From NCBI GenBank assembly GCA_030267965.1, contig BRYA01000234.1:8693-72692 (forward strand): 64,000 nucleotides of DNA, read 5' to 3'. Of this stretch, positions 10,274-22,299 are shown piece by piece. How positions within the stretch are numbered: the stretch's first letter is position 1; each line of letters starts with the position of its first letter. The stretch is from Triparma columacea. Taxonomy: Eukaryota > Sar > Bolidophyceae > Parmales > Triparmaceae. The notes under the pieces were generated by a model. That model was not told the origin of the DNA and searched no databases. It worked only from the letters and a program-made list of their open reading frames with translations. The translations under genes and the position numbers were made by a program.

Positions 10274-10666
10274 GACGATCGGCTGTCCCACTGTTTGTGA
10301 GCGCTACTATGGTATTCTAATTCCTCGTAATAGCCACTAAAACCAGGTAATAAATATGAACCCCTCAAGCTTTCAGCTTTCAAAAACCTCCCATCTTTTC
10401 CTTCCCAAACTGTTTGCCCAGGGTGACCCCTTTTCCTCCTTTAGACACCACCCCCGGCCTTTTGTGAGTATTCGCCGCCCTTTCGGGCATAATGGTATCC
10501 ACCCTCTTCTATTCAGGTCTCCCCCGCTCCTTTCTCCGTCTCCCCCCCAGAAACACCTTGACCTAACCCCCCGCACTAATTCAATAATCTCACTTCCCCC
10601 TCGCCTCCGTCTCCACCGTCGCATCGTCCCCTCCTCTTTTTAGGCTAATTTACTTCTCTAGCCAAT

Positions 10667-13600
10667 ATGGCCAAGGTCCTAGAGGCCCTGATTGCCAAGG
10701 GAAGGCGCGTGAGGCGTCCTCGAGAACAGAAGGAGGTAGGAATTTTCCCCCCCTGCCACCCAACTCCGCCCCCCTTTGCGCCCAACCTTTCTCTCACCCC
10801 TTCTTCCACTCCCCTTCCGCCTTCCTTCCCCCAGGTCGCGTTTGGTCTCGCTGATCTCTCAACCCATGAGGAGCTTCACGAGAGAATAGTCAAAAAGGGA
10901 GGGTGCAAATCGCTCATCCAGCTACTAATGAAGTCGTCAGACAACGAGGCGCAGAGATTCGCGGCCCTTGCGATCGCCAACATCGCCTCGGCCGTCTTCA
11001 ACAGAATCACAATGGTCCAGGATGACATCCTCCAGCACCTCATCCCCTACATTACAAATGAGGACAGCGACTTCATGGGGAGGCAATACTGTGCGATGGC
11101 CCTCGGAAATCTGGCTGCTGAACCCGAGAATCACGAGGATATAGTAAAACTTGAGGGCATAGCGGCCCTAATATCTCTCCTGAAGTCAGAGGAGGTTGAG
11201 GTGAGAGCATTTGCGCACGCAGCAGGCATTGAATACAGCCTTCAAGCGACTCGACTTCTCACGCCGCTTCGTCTCGTCTTACTCCGCTTCACCCCCCCCC
11301 CACAGGCTTCCCGTTATGCTGCCTTTGCCCTCTCCAACCTCGCCGCCAACGCCAACCATAGGCAGCAGATAGTAGATGAGGGCGCCATAGACTCTCTCAT
11401 TCAGGTTGCGTGTTGCGAGGACCCGAACGCCCAACGTCAAGCCCTCGCGGCCCTCAGAGGCATCTGTATCTCCCCCCAGTATAGGGTGCAATGCGTTAGG
11501 TTGGGGGTGCTCGATCCCCTGGCCCTAATGTCGAGAACGGAGGAGAAGGATATTCTTAGGGAGGTCGCGGCCGCCCTCAACTGCCTTTCCTGTATGGAAG
11601 AGAATAAGGAGGAAATTGCTGATAGGTGAGAATGCAGAGATGTAGTTTGCATCGCGCCCATGTTCTTTCCTTACGCAACACCTTCTCTTCCTCCCCCCCC
11701 CAGGTGCATATCCTCAATCATTCATTCCCTCATGTGCGGAGATACGGAGGTTGAGCGCCACTCGTGCTGCACTATTGCGAACCTGATGGAAATGGTCGAG
11801 CTGCACTCCCACTTGCTCGAGGAGAATGGAATTACTCCCTTGATTGCCCTGGCTGTCTCGGACGACCTCAACTGCAAGGGAGAGGCCTCCCGTGCCATTG
11901 CCAACTTGGCGGCGAACGCCGACATCCAGCAGGTCCTTCTGCGAAACGGTGCCCTCGCTCCTATGGTCGAGGCCCTCGAGAAGGAGGACGTGAATTGCCA
12001 GAGGTTTGCCGCCCTTTGCCTCGCAAACTTGGCCACCACGGTGTCATCTCAGGTGAAGGTCGTCCAGGCCGGAGCCATCCGCCCCCTCGTGCAGCTCGCG
12101 GTTAGCACAAAGAACCAGGTGAGAAGGGACGAAAGCAGTTGGCTTGGCTGCTCAGACCACTGACCCACCCCAACCAATTACCACCACCTACTCTACCCAC
12201 CAACCCAGCTTGAGGCTCGCCGTTACGCTTGCCTTTGTCTCGCGAACCTCTCCGCGACCGTCGCCAACCACTCCTCCATCTTGGAGGAGGGCGGCTTGAA
12301 TGCTCTTTTCTCCCTCGCGAACTCGGCCGATGCCATGTCCCAGTTTTACGTAGGGTGCGCCCTCGCCAATCTCTGCTGCTCCATCCCTAACCATGAGCTG
12401 GTCGTCGAGTGCGGCGGACTCCAGGCTATCATCACCCTGGCCTACTCTCCCGACCCTGACGTTCACCAGCAGGCCGCTGCCGCCCTTCGCGGCCTCTCCG
12501 TCTCGGACTCTATCAAGATGAAGTGCGTTCAGGAGGGATGCCTCGAGCCCCTAACTCGCCTCCTTTCCTCGGAGGATGTCGAAATCCTCCGCGAGGTATG
12601 TGCTGCGCTCTGTAACCTTGCGCTCGGTGACGAAAACAAGTTCGAGATTTCCAAGTGCGGCGCCGTCCCCGCCCTCATTACACACATGCAGTCAGAGGAC
12701 ATGCAGATTGCGTCGCAATCTTCGGCCTGCCTCGCCACTCTTGCGGAAATGCCAGAGAACCAGGAGATCCTCGCACGCGAGGGTGCTATTCGGCCCTGTA
12801 TCGCTGTCATGCGTTCCCGCTATGTCGAGGTGCAGAGGGAGTCGGGAAGGTTGCTCGCCAACATGTGCGCCTCCGACAAGGAGTTCACGGACCACATCAT
12901 CCAGGGAGGGGGGCACCAGCTCTTGATCTCTTACCTCCTGTCCCAGGACACCGCATGCCAACGCGTTGGCGCCCTCGGAATCGGAAACATTTGCACGCAA
13001 GATCGCCACCGAGTTGTCTTGCTTTCGTCTGGTGCTCTCGAGCCCATGTGCTCCCTTGCCAGGTCCGAAGATGTCGAGATTGAAATCCAGCGTTTTGCTG
13101 TCCTCGGTATTGCCAACCTCGCCTCATCCGTTGACAACCACCCCGCTTTCATCGAGGAAGGAATGCTTCCCCTTCTGATTTCCCTTTCCAATGCCCCCGA
13201 CTCCGAGGTTCGCCTCTACGCTGCCTACGCCCTTACGAAAATTGCGCAGAACGCGGACGTTCGTGCCGTCGTGTCGTCGGAGGGTGGACTCGAACCAGTC
13301 CTGTACCTAGCACGCACGGATGAACCTGAAATTCAGCGTGAGATTCTCCCAGCGCTCTCGACTCTCTCCTTTGCCGACTCCAACAAGGTGGAGATCTGCA
13401 AGTCTGGGGGACTCCCCCCCATCATCTCAGCCATCCGCGACGCCAATGTTGAGACTGCGCGCCAGGCTTGCTGTGCCCTCGCGAACCTTGCCGAGGTTGT
13501 CGAGAACATGCCCAGAATCATTGATGCGAATTCTATCCCTCCTCTCATTGAAACCCTCTCCACCGCTGTCCCCGTCGTTCAGAGGGAGGCTGCCCGCTGC

Positions 13601-16600
13601 ATCGGAAACCTCGCTGCTAATATTGAGTACGGTGACCTCATCCTCAAAGCGGGCTCCCTCTTGCCTCTCATGGCCATCTTACGCTCTGATGATCACGAGT
13701 GCTCCCGAATGGCGTCCATGGCCCTCTGTAACATCGCTTCTAACATCAAGAATCAGGTCAAGATGCTTGAGGGCGGAATTCTAGAGCCTATTGTGCAGCA
13801 GTGCCGCACCGCCCTCGACCCCAAGGCCCGATCGGACCACGAGACTACCCGCTACAGTCTCCTCGTCCTCTCTAACTTGGCAGTCTCGCGAAACAACCAC
13901 AAGCTGATCATGAACGAAGTTCTCGACGTCCTCGCCGGCTTCGCCAAGCACAGGGATATCAAGTGCCGTCAGCACGCTGTCTTCTCGCTTGGAAACCTCT
14001 GCGCGAATCACGACAATCTCGAGGCCATCATCCGTGCTGGCTGCATGAAGACCTTCATTACCTACGCCTTCCCCTCCACCGACACTTCCACCAACGTGCA
14101 GTTCCAGGCCATTGCCGCGCTTCGCGGCATCGCTACTCACCAGTTACTGCGAATGCAGTGCGTCAGGGAGGGAGCCCTTGAGCCTCTCATTCTCGCCGCC
14201 AAGTCGGACTCCGTTGAGTGCCAGAGGGAGGCTGCGGCTGCCCTCTGCAACATGGCTTTAGCGGAGGAGAACAAGGTTGCTATGGCCCGTGCCGGTGTCC
14301 TCCCCGCCCTAGTTGAGCTAGCCCAGTCCAACGATACGGAGAGGGAGATACACGCTATCGCGACCATGGCTAACATCGCCGAGATGGTCGAGGGTCGCAC
14401 GCAGCGCAGGATGCTTGAGGAGGGATGTCTGCGTCCCCTCCTTAACCTTTCCGAGTCGCCTGAGATCGAAGTGAGAAGGGAGGTCTCGAGGGTCCTCGCT
14501 CTCTTCGCGTGCAAGCGTGACTCCCAGCCCAACCTCGTGAGGGCCGGTTCCATCCAGCAGATGGTCTCCTTCGCTAGGGGTGACGATGAGGTCTGTCAGA
14601 GGTATGGAGCTCTCGCAATTGGAAACATGGCTGTGCTTCCCACGAACCATCAGGAGCTCTTCGACACCGGCGCTGTCGCCTCGATCCTTCCTCTAGCTAC
14701 TTCAGAGGACCTTGAGACCCGCCGTGTCACGGCGTTCGCCCTCAACAACATTGCCTCCTCTGAGAACAATCACAGGGCGTGCGAAAAGATTGGGGTCCTT
14801 CGCCCTCTTGTCGCCCTCCTCAAGAACCCAGATCAGGACACCCACCTTCAGTCGTGCTTTGCTGTGAGGCACCTCTCCCTGACGCCCAAGTGCCGCTCCC
14901 AATTTGTCGAGTTGCACGGTTTGACTCCTCTTCTTCAGTTGGCTGGATCGGAGTCAATCGAGGTCAAGAGGGAAGTCGCGGCAGCTTTGCGCAACCTTTC
15001 GCTGTCCGAGCAGAACAAGATCAGCATCGTGCGCGCCGGCGGGTTGGATGTCCTTGTGGACTTCTGTCACTCTGCCGATGTAGAGGTGTGTCACCAGAGT
15101 TGCGGAGTCATCGCCAACGTCGCTGAGGCGGTGGAGAACCAGGGGTTGATGGTTGAAGCTGGAATCCTTCAGCACTTGAAGTTTGTTATGCGTTCCAAGA
15201 GCGTTGACGTGCAGCGCGAAGCTGTGCGTGCGATTGCCAACCTTTCCGCTGAGTACTCCCACACCGCTGCCATTGTTGCCGCTGGGGCCCTTGTGCCCTT
15301 GGTCGCGACGCTCTCCTCCCCTGACTTCCTTTGCCAGAGGTACTCTGCGATGGGTATCGGGAACCTCTCCACGAACATGAGCAACATGGAGAAGGTGCTG
15401 CAGGAAGGGGCACTTCAGCCTCTCATCAGTCTTGCCAGGAGGGACAACGGAGACCTCGAGTCCCAGCGCTACGCCGTTTTCTGCTTGACCAACGTCGCCG
15501 CTGCGAGGAACAACCACCCCCAGCTGGTCGATTCTGGCGTCATGAACCTCATGGCCGGCCTCATGGAAAACCCAGACGTTGAGATTAGGAACTCGGCTGC
15601 GTTCTTCATTGCCAACATGTCTTCCAACAGTGTCAATCACGAAATTATTATGCATGAGGGCGCGCTGGGTCCTCTTATTGCCTTCGCTGGTAGCGAGGAC
15701 CCCCAGGCGCAGCTCAGGGCTGTATCGGCTCTCCGCGGCCTCTCCACAGATGAACAGCTTAGGACTGAAATTGTGCAGAGGGATGGCTTGGAGCCCCTTC
15801 TCAGGCTCACCAAGACTGAGGACGTTGAAGTTCAGATGGAGGTCCTGTCTGCTCTTTGCAACCTCTCTCTCTGCGGATGCATAGGAGACAACCCTCTCTC
15901 GTTTTTGCAAAATGTCGATGTCGCGAATTTGGTTTCCTTCCTCTGTTCGGCCGATACGACTTATAGGCTGTTTGGAGCTGTCACGATAGGTAACATTGCC
16001 TCCAATATGGGACTGCAGAAGCCCCTTACAAAATCAGGCGCGTTGCAGCCCTTGATCTCTGTCGCCAATGCCGCCGACTTGGAAACTCAGAGGTGCATCG
16101 CATACAGTTTGGTGAACTTGTGTGCCGACGAGGGCAACAGGCCCAGCATAGTTAATGAAGGTGGTTTGCCTCCCATTATAAGTCTCGCTTGCTCCGAGGA
16201 TGTCTCGGACATGCGGGCAGGATTGGCCACGATTAGGGGCCTCGCGGCGAGCCCGGATGCGAGGCGGCCCATCATTGAGGCAGGGGCCATCGAGCCTCTG
16301 GGAATGGGATCGAGGTGCGAGGACGACATCGTGTGCAGGAGGGAGTCGGCGACTGCTCTCTGCGCCCTCAGTTTGAACGAGCTCAACAAGGTCGACATGG
16401 CAAATAGCAGCATCCTGGCCGACATCGTCATGCTCGCTCAGAGCGGCGATGTAGTCTGCAGTCGGCAGGCAATCGGGGCGATTGCCAACCTTACGGAGAA
16501 TGAAGAGACGCATCAAAAGCTACTCGGCGAGTGGGGCGCGGGCTTCCTCGTCCCGCTTCTGGAGCTTCCCGACGTTGGCCTGGCGAGGGAGGTCACACGA

Positions 16601-19600
16601 TGCTTGACAAACCTTGCCGGAAACCATGCTACCCACGAGATGCTCACGGATGCCGAGGTTCCGATGGGTTTGGTTAGTGCTTGCATGGTCGAGGACGCGG
16701 TTGCCTGCAGGTTTGCAATTTTGGGCCTCCTCAATCTTTCGACGCAGCAGAAGAACCACGTTAAGCTTATGGAGGCTAAGGCGGGGAAGGTGCTCATTGA
16801 ATTCGCCGGTGGGGCACACAGGGAGTATGTTTCCCTAAAGGCTGACGGAAGCAGGAGCAAGAATGACAAGAACGACCCTGACTTCATGGCGTATCAGCAG
16901 ATCGGCTACGATTTGCAGTGCAGACGGTACGCGTGCTTGACCCTGGGTAACCTTAGTGCCAATAAGGACAACCACGAGTCCCTCATCATGGGCGATATCC
17001 TGACTTCCTTGAGCTCGTCGATGGACTGCGACGATTTGGAAACGCGCTTCAACGCCTGCTTTGCCCTCAACAAGCTCAGCATGAACTCGGCAAACATCCT
17101 CAAGATGGGTGAAGACGAATCGAATTGCATCCCTGCCCTTGTTAGGTTGGTGGATGATCCTGACGTGCCTGCGAGGACCCAGGCTATTTCCACCCTGAGA
17201 AGGTTAGCCCTCGAGCAGGAGAATAGGCTCGCCATCGTTGGAGAAGGGGCTTTGAGGCCTCTTGCTGATGCTTGCACGGTGGAGGAACTTGAGACTGACA
17301 GGGAGATTGCTGCATGCGTGTGCACCCTCGCTCTTAGTGCTGAGAACAAGGTGGTGATTGTCAAGAGCGAGATGATGGATCCTCTTCTTCACCTCTGCCA
17401 GAGCTCAGACACCGAGGTTTCAAGGTTCGCAATTGGAACCCTCGCTAATGTAGCCGAGGATACCCTGACCCACCGTACTCTGGTGGAGCAGGCTAATACG
17501 ATGCACTACCTGACGTTCCTCATGAGGAGCAGGCATCTGGCGATTCACAGGGAGGCCAGCAGGGCTGTATCCAACTTGCTCGCTACGCCGGCTACCCACA
17601 GGGTCTTCCTTGACGAGGATGGACTGAGGGCCTTATTCAGCGTTGCTCGCTCTCTCGACAACGAGTGCCAGTTGAACAGCAGTCTTTGCTTCAGGAGGAT
17701 CTCTCCGAACCTCGCAAACCACGACAGCATCATTGCGAAGGGTGGCTTGCAGCCTCTCATTGGGCTCATCCAGGTTAGGGATGTCAACGTTCAAAGGCAG
17801 GCCGCGGCCGCCTTGAGGGACATCGCCAGCAACAGGGAGCACAAGGTCACGTTTGCCCAGGAGGGAGGGCTGAGGGCCATGATTGCCTTGTCGAGGGAGA
17901 AGGACTTGACGCTTCAGATTCTTGCGATCGGAACCCTCCGCCACTTGTCGCTCAGCAGTAGGATCAAGAGGCCCATTGTTGAGGAGGGTGCCCTCGGGCC
18001 CATTTTCGACAGAGTCACCAACAATGACGACCTGGACCTCTTGCAGCAGTGCGCAGGTACCTTGGCTAATATTTCCGAAAACGGTAGGAACCAGATAACA
18101 ATGATCAAGGATGGGGTGTTCCAGCCTTTGATCCACTTGGCGAGCAAGAACGACCCCAGTATCCAGCAGGACGTCGCCAGAGCCCTGTGCAGCATCACGA
18201 GTAACGCCGAGAACCAGGTTGGAGTGTTCGGGCCTGACGAGATGAGAGCTCTCTTCCACCTCGCTGGCAGCGACGAGGAGAATTGCGCGAGGGACGCATG
18301 TATCGCCATCGGTAACGTGGCGGTGATCGCCAAGAACCAGCTCAGTATTGCCAAGCTCGGGGGGCTCCCTCCCCTCATCAAGCAGTTGGGGAGCGAGTTC
18401 AGTAGCTGCCAGCAGTTCGCGTGCAGGGCTCTGTACAGATTGGCTGCCCACATTGATAACCAGCCTAGGATTGTAGACGCAGGAGGTTTGGTCGGTTTGA
18501 TCAAGCTCTGCAAAAGCAAGGACACTGAGGTTGCCAAGTTCGCGTGTATGGTAATTTGCAACATCAGCACCCACGCTGCGAACCAGCCAAAGATTGTCAA
18601 GCTGGACGGCCTCAGGCCTTTGCTTGACCTGCTTAGGAGCGACAATGAGCAGTGCCAGAAGACTGCCGCCATGACGCTGACGAACTTGGGCACCAGTGGT
18701 ATCAACCAGGTTCACATTGTGAAGCAGGGCGGCCTCATGCCCCTGATTGAGCTGACGAAGAGCGAGAACCCCGACTGCAACAGGTACGCGGGAATGGCTC
18801 TGTGTAACCTTGCGGCAAACAGGCAGAACAGGAAGGCCATGGTGGATGCTGGGGCTCTCAGGCCCCTCATCAAGATGTTGAGCGCTGGAGAGGGGGGCAA
18901 GAGTAAACTTGAAATCATCAGGGCTGCGAGCCTTGCCCTTTACAACATCAGTGCGAACGCCAGCAACCACATCCCCATGGTCAAGGAGCACATCTGCCCT
19001 CCCATCTTTGCCATGTGCGAGAGTCCCGACGTGGACATTAAGAGGTATTCTGCGATGATTCTGAGCAACCTCGCGGCGAATGTAGAGACGAGGGCTGCTG
19101 CGACGAGGGGCGGAGGTCTTCAAGCTGCTATCCTTCTGATGAAGGATGACGACGCTGATGTCAAGAAGTACAGCTGCATTGCCTTGTGCAATATGGCCAA
19201 CAACCCCAACACGCAGAGCCAGGCGGTCGTGCACGGGTGCCTTCCTCCCCTCATGGGGCTGGCCAACAGCGGGGACTCTGACTGCCAGAGGCACTCCCTA
19301 ATGTGCTTGGCGACCCTTGCGGCCAATGAGAGCAACCACAGCATGATGATGCACAAGGGGGTCTTGAAGACAGTTATTGAGAGGAGTCAGAGCGTCGAGC
19401 CTGATGTGAGGGAGTACAGCGCGTTCTGCATCGCAAACTTGTGCAGCAATGAGGATTACTTGAACAAGATCGGGAGGGAAGGAGGGGTTGGACCTTTGGT
19501 CAACTTGGCGGAGAGCAACAACGTGCACAGCCAGTGCTTGGCGCTCTGCGGTTTGAGGAGGCTAGCGAACTTCCCTGACAACAGGTCGAGGCTCGTTAGG

Positions 19601-22183
19601 GCTGGAATCTTGAAGCCTCTCGCGTCGGCTGGTAACAGCACGGAGCTTGAGATCCAGAGGGAGGTCGCGGCCTGCCTCTGCAACTTGAGTCTCAGCGAGG
19701 ACGATAGGGTCGAGATCGCCAAGCACTGCGTGACGAGCCTTGTGTTCTTGGCTCAGAGCGGCGATGTTGAGGCCGCAAGGCAGAGTGTCGGAAGTTTGGC
19801 AAACTTGGGCGAGGATATTGAGACCCACGAGTTCATCGGCAGGAGCGGGGGCGGAAGGGTGATGATTGCGCTGATGAAGCACAACAGTATTGACATCCAC
19901 AGAGAGGCGAGCAGGTGCATCGCCAACTTGCTGACGAGCTTCCACCACCAGGCTGAGATCATTGAGGACGGCCTTCCGGGATTGATCCACTTGGCGGAGA
20001 GCAGCGACCCTGAGTGCCAGTACAACGCGGCCCTGAGCTTCAGGAAGCTAAGCCCTAACTTGAGGAGTCATAGGGGCATCGTGTACGGGAATGGTTTGAG
20101 AGCCCTCTTCTTCCTACTCAAGGTGCAAGACATCAAGACGAGAAAGTGCGCCGCGACTGCGTTGAGGGACGTGGCTGCCCACGCCGACCACAAGCTGAGC
20201 TTCGCCGAGCAGGGTGGGATTGATGCCCTCGTTCAGCTGAGCAGGGAGAGGGAGATGGAGCTCATCGTCCTGGCCCTGGCCTCTCTTAGGCACCTGACCC
20301 TCAACGACGCTCTCAAGAAGCCTTGCGTCGACGCCGGGTGCTTGCCTCCGGCTGTGAGGTGTGTTCCTAGCGCGACGGAAGATTTGAAGTGCCAGGTTGC
20401 GGGCCTGTTCGCCAACTGCTCGGAGAACCAAGAAAATCAGATAAGCATGGTCGAGCAGGGATGCGTGCCTGCGGTGGTGACGCTGGCCAAGAGCGAGAAC
20501 GACGAGATCCAGCTGGACTGCAGTAGAACCTTGGCCAATATCAGCAGCAATGAGGAGAACCACCTCGTGACTTACAGGCAGGGAGGACTCTCGACTCTCG
20601 TGGAGTTGACGAAGAGCAGCGAGGACGTCACGCAGAGGTACGCCAGTATGGGCTTGAGGTTCCTGGCCAGCAACCCAGAAGTGAGGACGTCCATTATCCG
20701 CGAGAACATGCTGAGTCCATTCCTCGCGCTTGCCAAGAGTCCTTTGCTGGACTACCAGAGGACCGCCGCGGCGGCCCTTGCGAGCTTCAGTTTGAACGAG
20801 GAGAACAAGAGCAAGCTCGTGCGTCAGGGGGGTCTCTCCACCATGTTGCAGATCTGCATGTACGAGGACATCGAGTGCGTTAGGGACGGCACCTTTGCCG
20901 TGGCCAACATCGCCGACAGCATGGACCTCCAGGCCGACATCGTCAGGCAGGGGGGGATCGAGATCCTGAGCGAGGTCGGTAAGCACGACGATGCCCGGAT
21001 CCAGAGGGACGTCGCCCGGGCCTTCAGCTGCCTGAGCGTGAGCGAGGATGTCAAGAGCACCATCGTCGTAAAGGGGGGCTTGGACACTCTCTTCAAGCTG
21101 GCCAGGAGCCTCGACATCAGCTGCCAGAGGTACGCCACCCTCGCGCTCTGCAACCTATGCAGCTCGGGGGAGAACAAGCAGAGGATCGTGGAGAGCGGGG
21201 CCATCAGGCCCCTCATGTTCCTGGCGAGGTTCCCGGACTTGGAGATCCAGAGGAGGGCAGCGCTGGCCCTGGCGGGTTTGAACCTCGGCGGCTACGGGGA
21301 CAATAAGGTCAGGACGGTCGACGAGGGAGCTCTGCAGCCCCTCATTGACATGGCGAGCTTCCCAGACGCCGAGCTCCAGAAGACGAGCAGTTTGGCTCTG
21401 AACGCCATCGTCCTCGGGGCCCAGCAGATGACCAAGACGGGGGTCATGCAGTTCGAGGGCATACTGCCTATCCTCACCCTCGTCAACAGCGACGACGAGG
21501 AGTGCGTCCACACTGGAATTTACGCTTTGGGTAGTTTGAGCGAGAACGACGAGGTCAAGAGCAAGATTGTTAAGTTGGGCGGCATCTCCGCAGTCGTCAA
21601 CCAGTCGGGAATGGGTACCATCGAAGTCAAGAGGGCCGCCGGTTACTTCCTAGCCCTCCTCTGCGAGAACCCCGAGTTCCACGGTGAGATGGCTAAGCAG
21701 GGTGGTTTGGAGGCCATAATAAGCCTAGCGAGTTTGGAGGACATGGAGTGCCAGGAGTACGCCTCCTTCAGCCTCGCCCACATATCCTCCAACCGGGACT
21801 TCCAGGTCAGGCTCGTCGAGCTCGGCGCCCTGACTCCGATCGTGGCCATGATGAGCACCAACAGCGAGCCGAGCCATTACGCGAGCCTCGCGCTACTCAA
21901 ACTCGCGGACAACTTCGAGAACCACGTCGCCATCGCTAGCGCCGGGGGAATACAGAGCCTCCTCCGGCTGGGCAGGAGCAGGGCTACGGACGAGGAGATC
22001 TCTTACAAGAGCAGCTTATCTGTTGGAAGCTTGGCGGCGAATGCTGTTAGGATGCTGCCGGGTAGCGGGAACAGCGGGAACGGGGTCGGCTTCGCGGCGA
22101 GCGCGATGCAGGCGAAGGTCAGCGGGGCGGCAGGGAGGGGGAGGGAGAAAACGACGCAGTACCTAGACAACAAGGCTGGGTGA
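10667..22183 (+). CDS. Giant armadillo-repeat protein (about 3,714 aa)
   Basis: Five exons: 10667-10735, 10835-11200, 11306-11625, 11704-12118 and 12209-22183. Each has a GTAGG or GTGAG donor and a C-rich CAG acceptor, and all phases fit. The last exon alone codes for 3,324 residues. The protein is armadillo (ARM) repeats of about 41-42 residues from end to end, roughly 85 units, with the core G-x-x-P-L-hydrophobic, then A-A-x-A-L-x-N-L-A/S and N-x-x-x-I-V-x-x-G. This is the type seen in yeast Vac8 and in flagellar PF16, but far longer. Only the last ~45 residues (Gly/Ala-rich, ending TTQYLDNKAG) are not repeats. ARM solenoids are binding scaffolds; no catalytic motif is present. No signal peptide or membrane segment is seen. 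Serine and arginine codons shift from TCN/CGN to AGY/AGG along the gene (see findings). Confidence 0.92.
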
Positions 22184-22299
22184 GCTGGAGAGACATACAC
22201 AGTAGAAAATAGAAATCTTTAATTTGTACCATAACATTCTTGGTGTTTGTGCTCCACATTAAGTCTCTTCCTCAACCCCCCTTCCCCTCTCCCCCCTTT

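Noticed and set aside
17633..19294. 553-codon minus-strand frame inside the ARM gene, and other long antisense frames there
   Set aside because: GC-rich third positions keep the opposite strand open. The sense strand encodes continuous ARM repeats.
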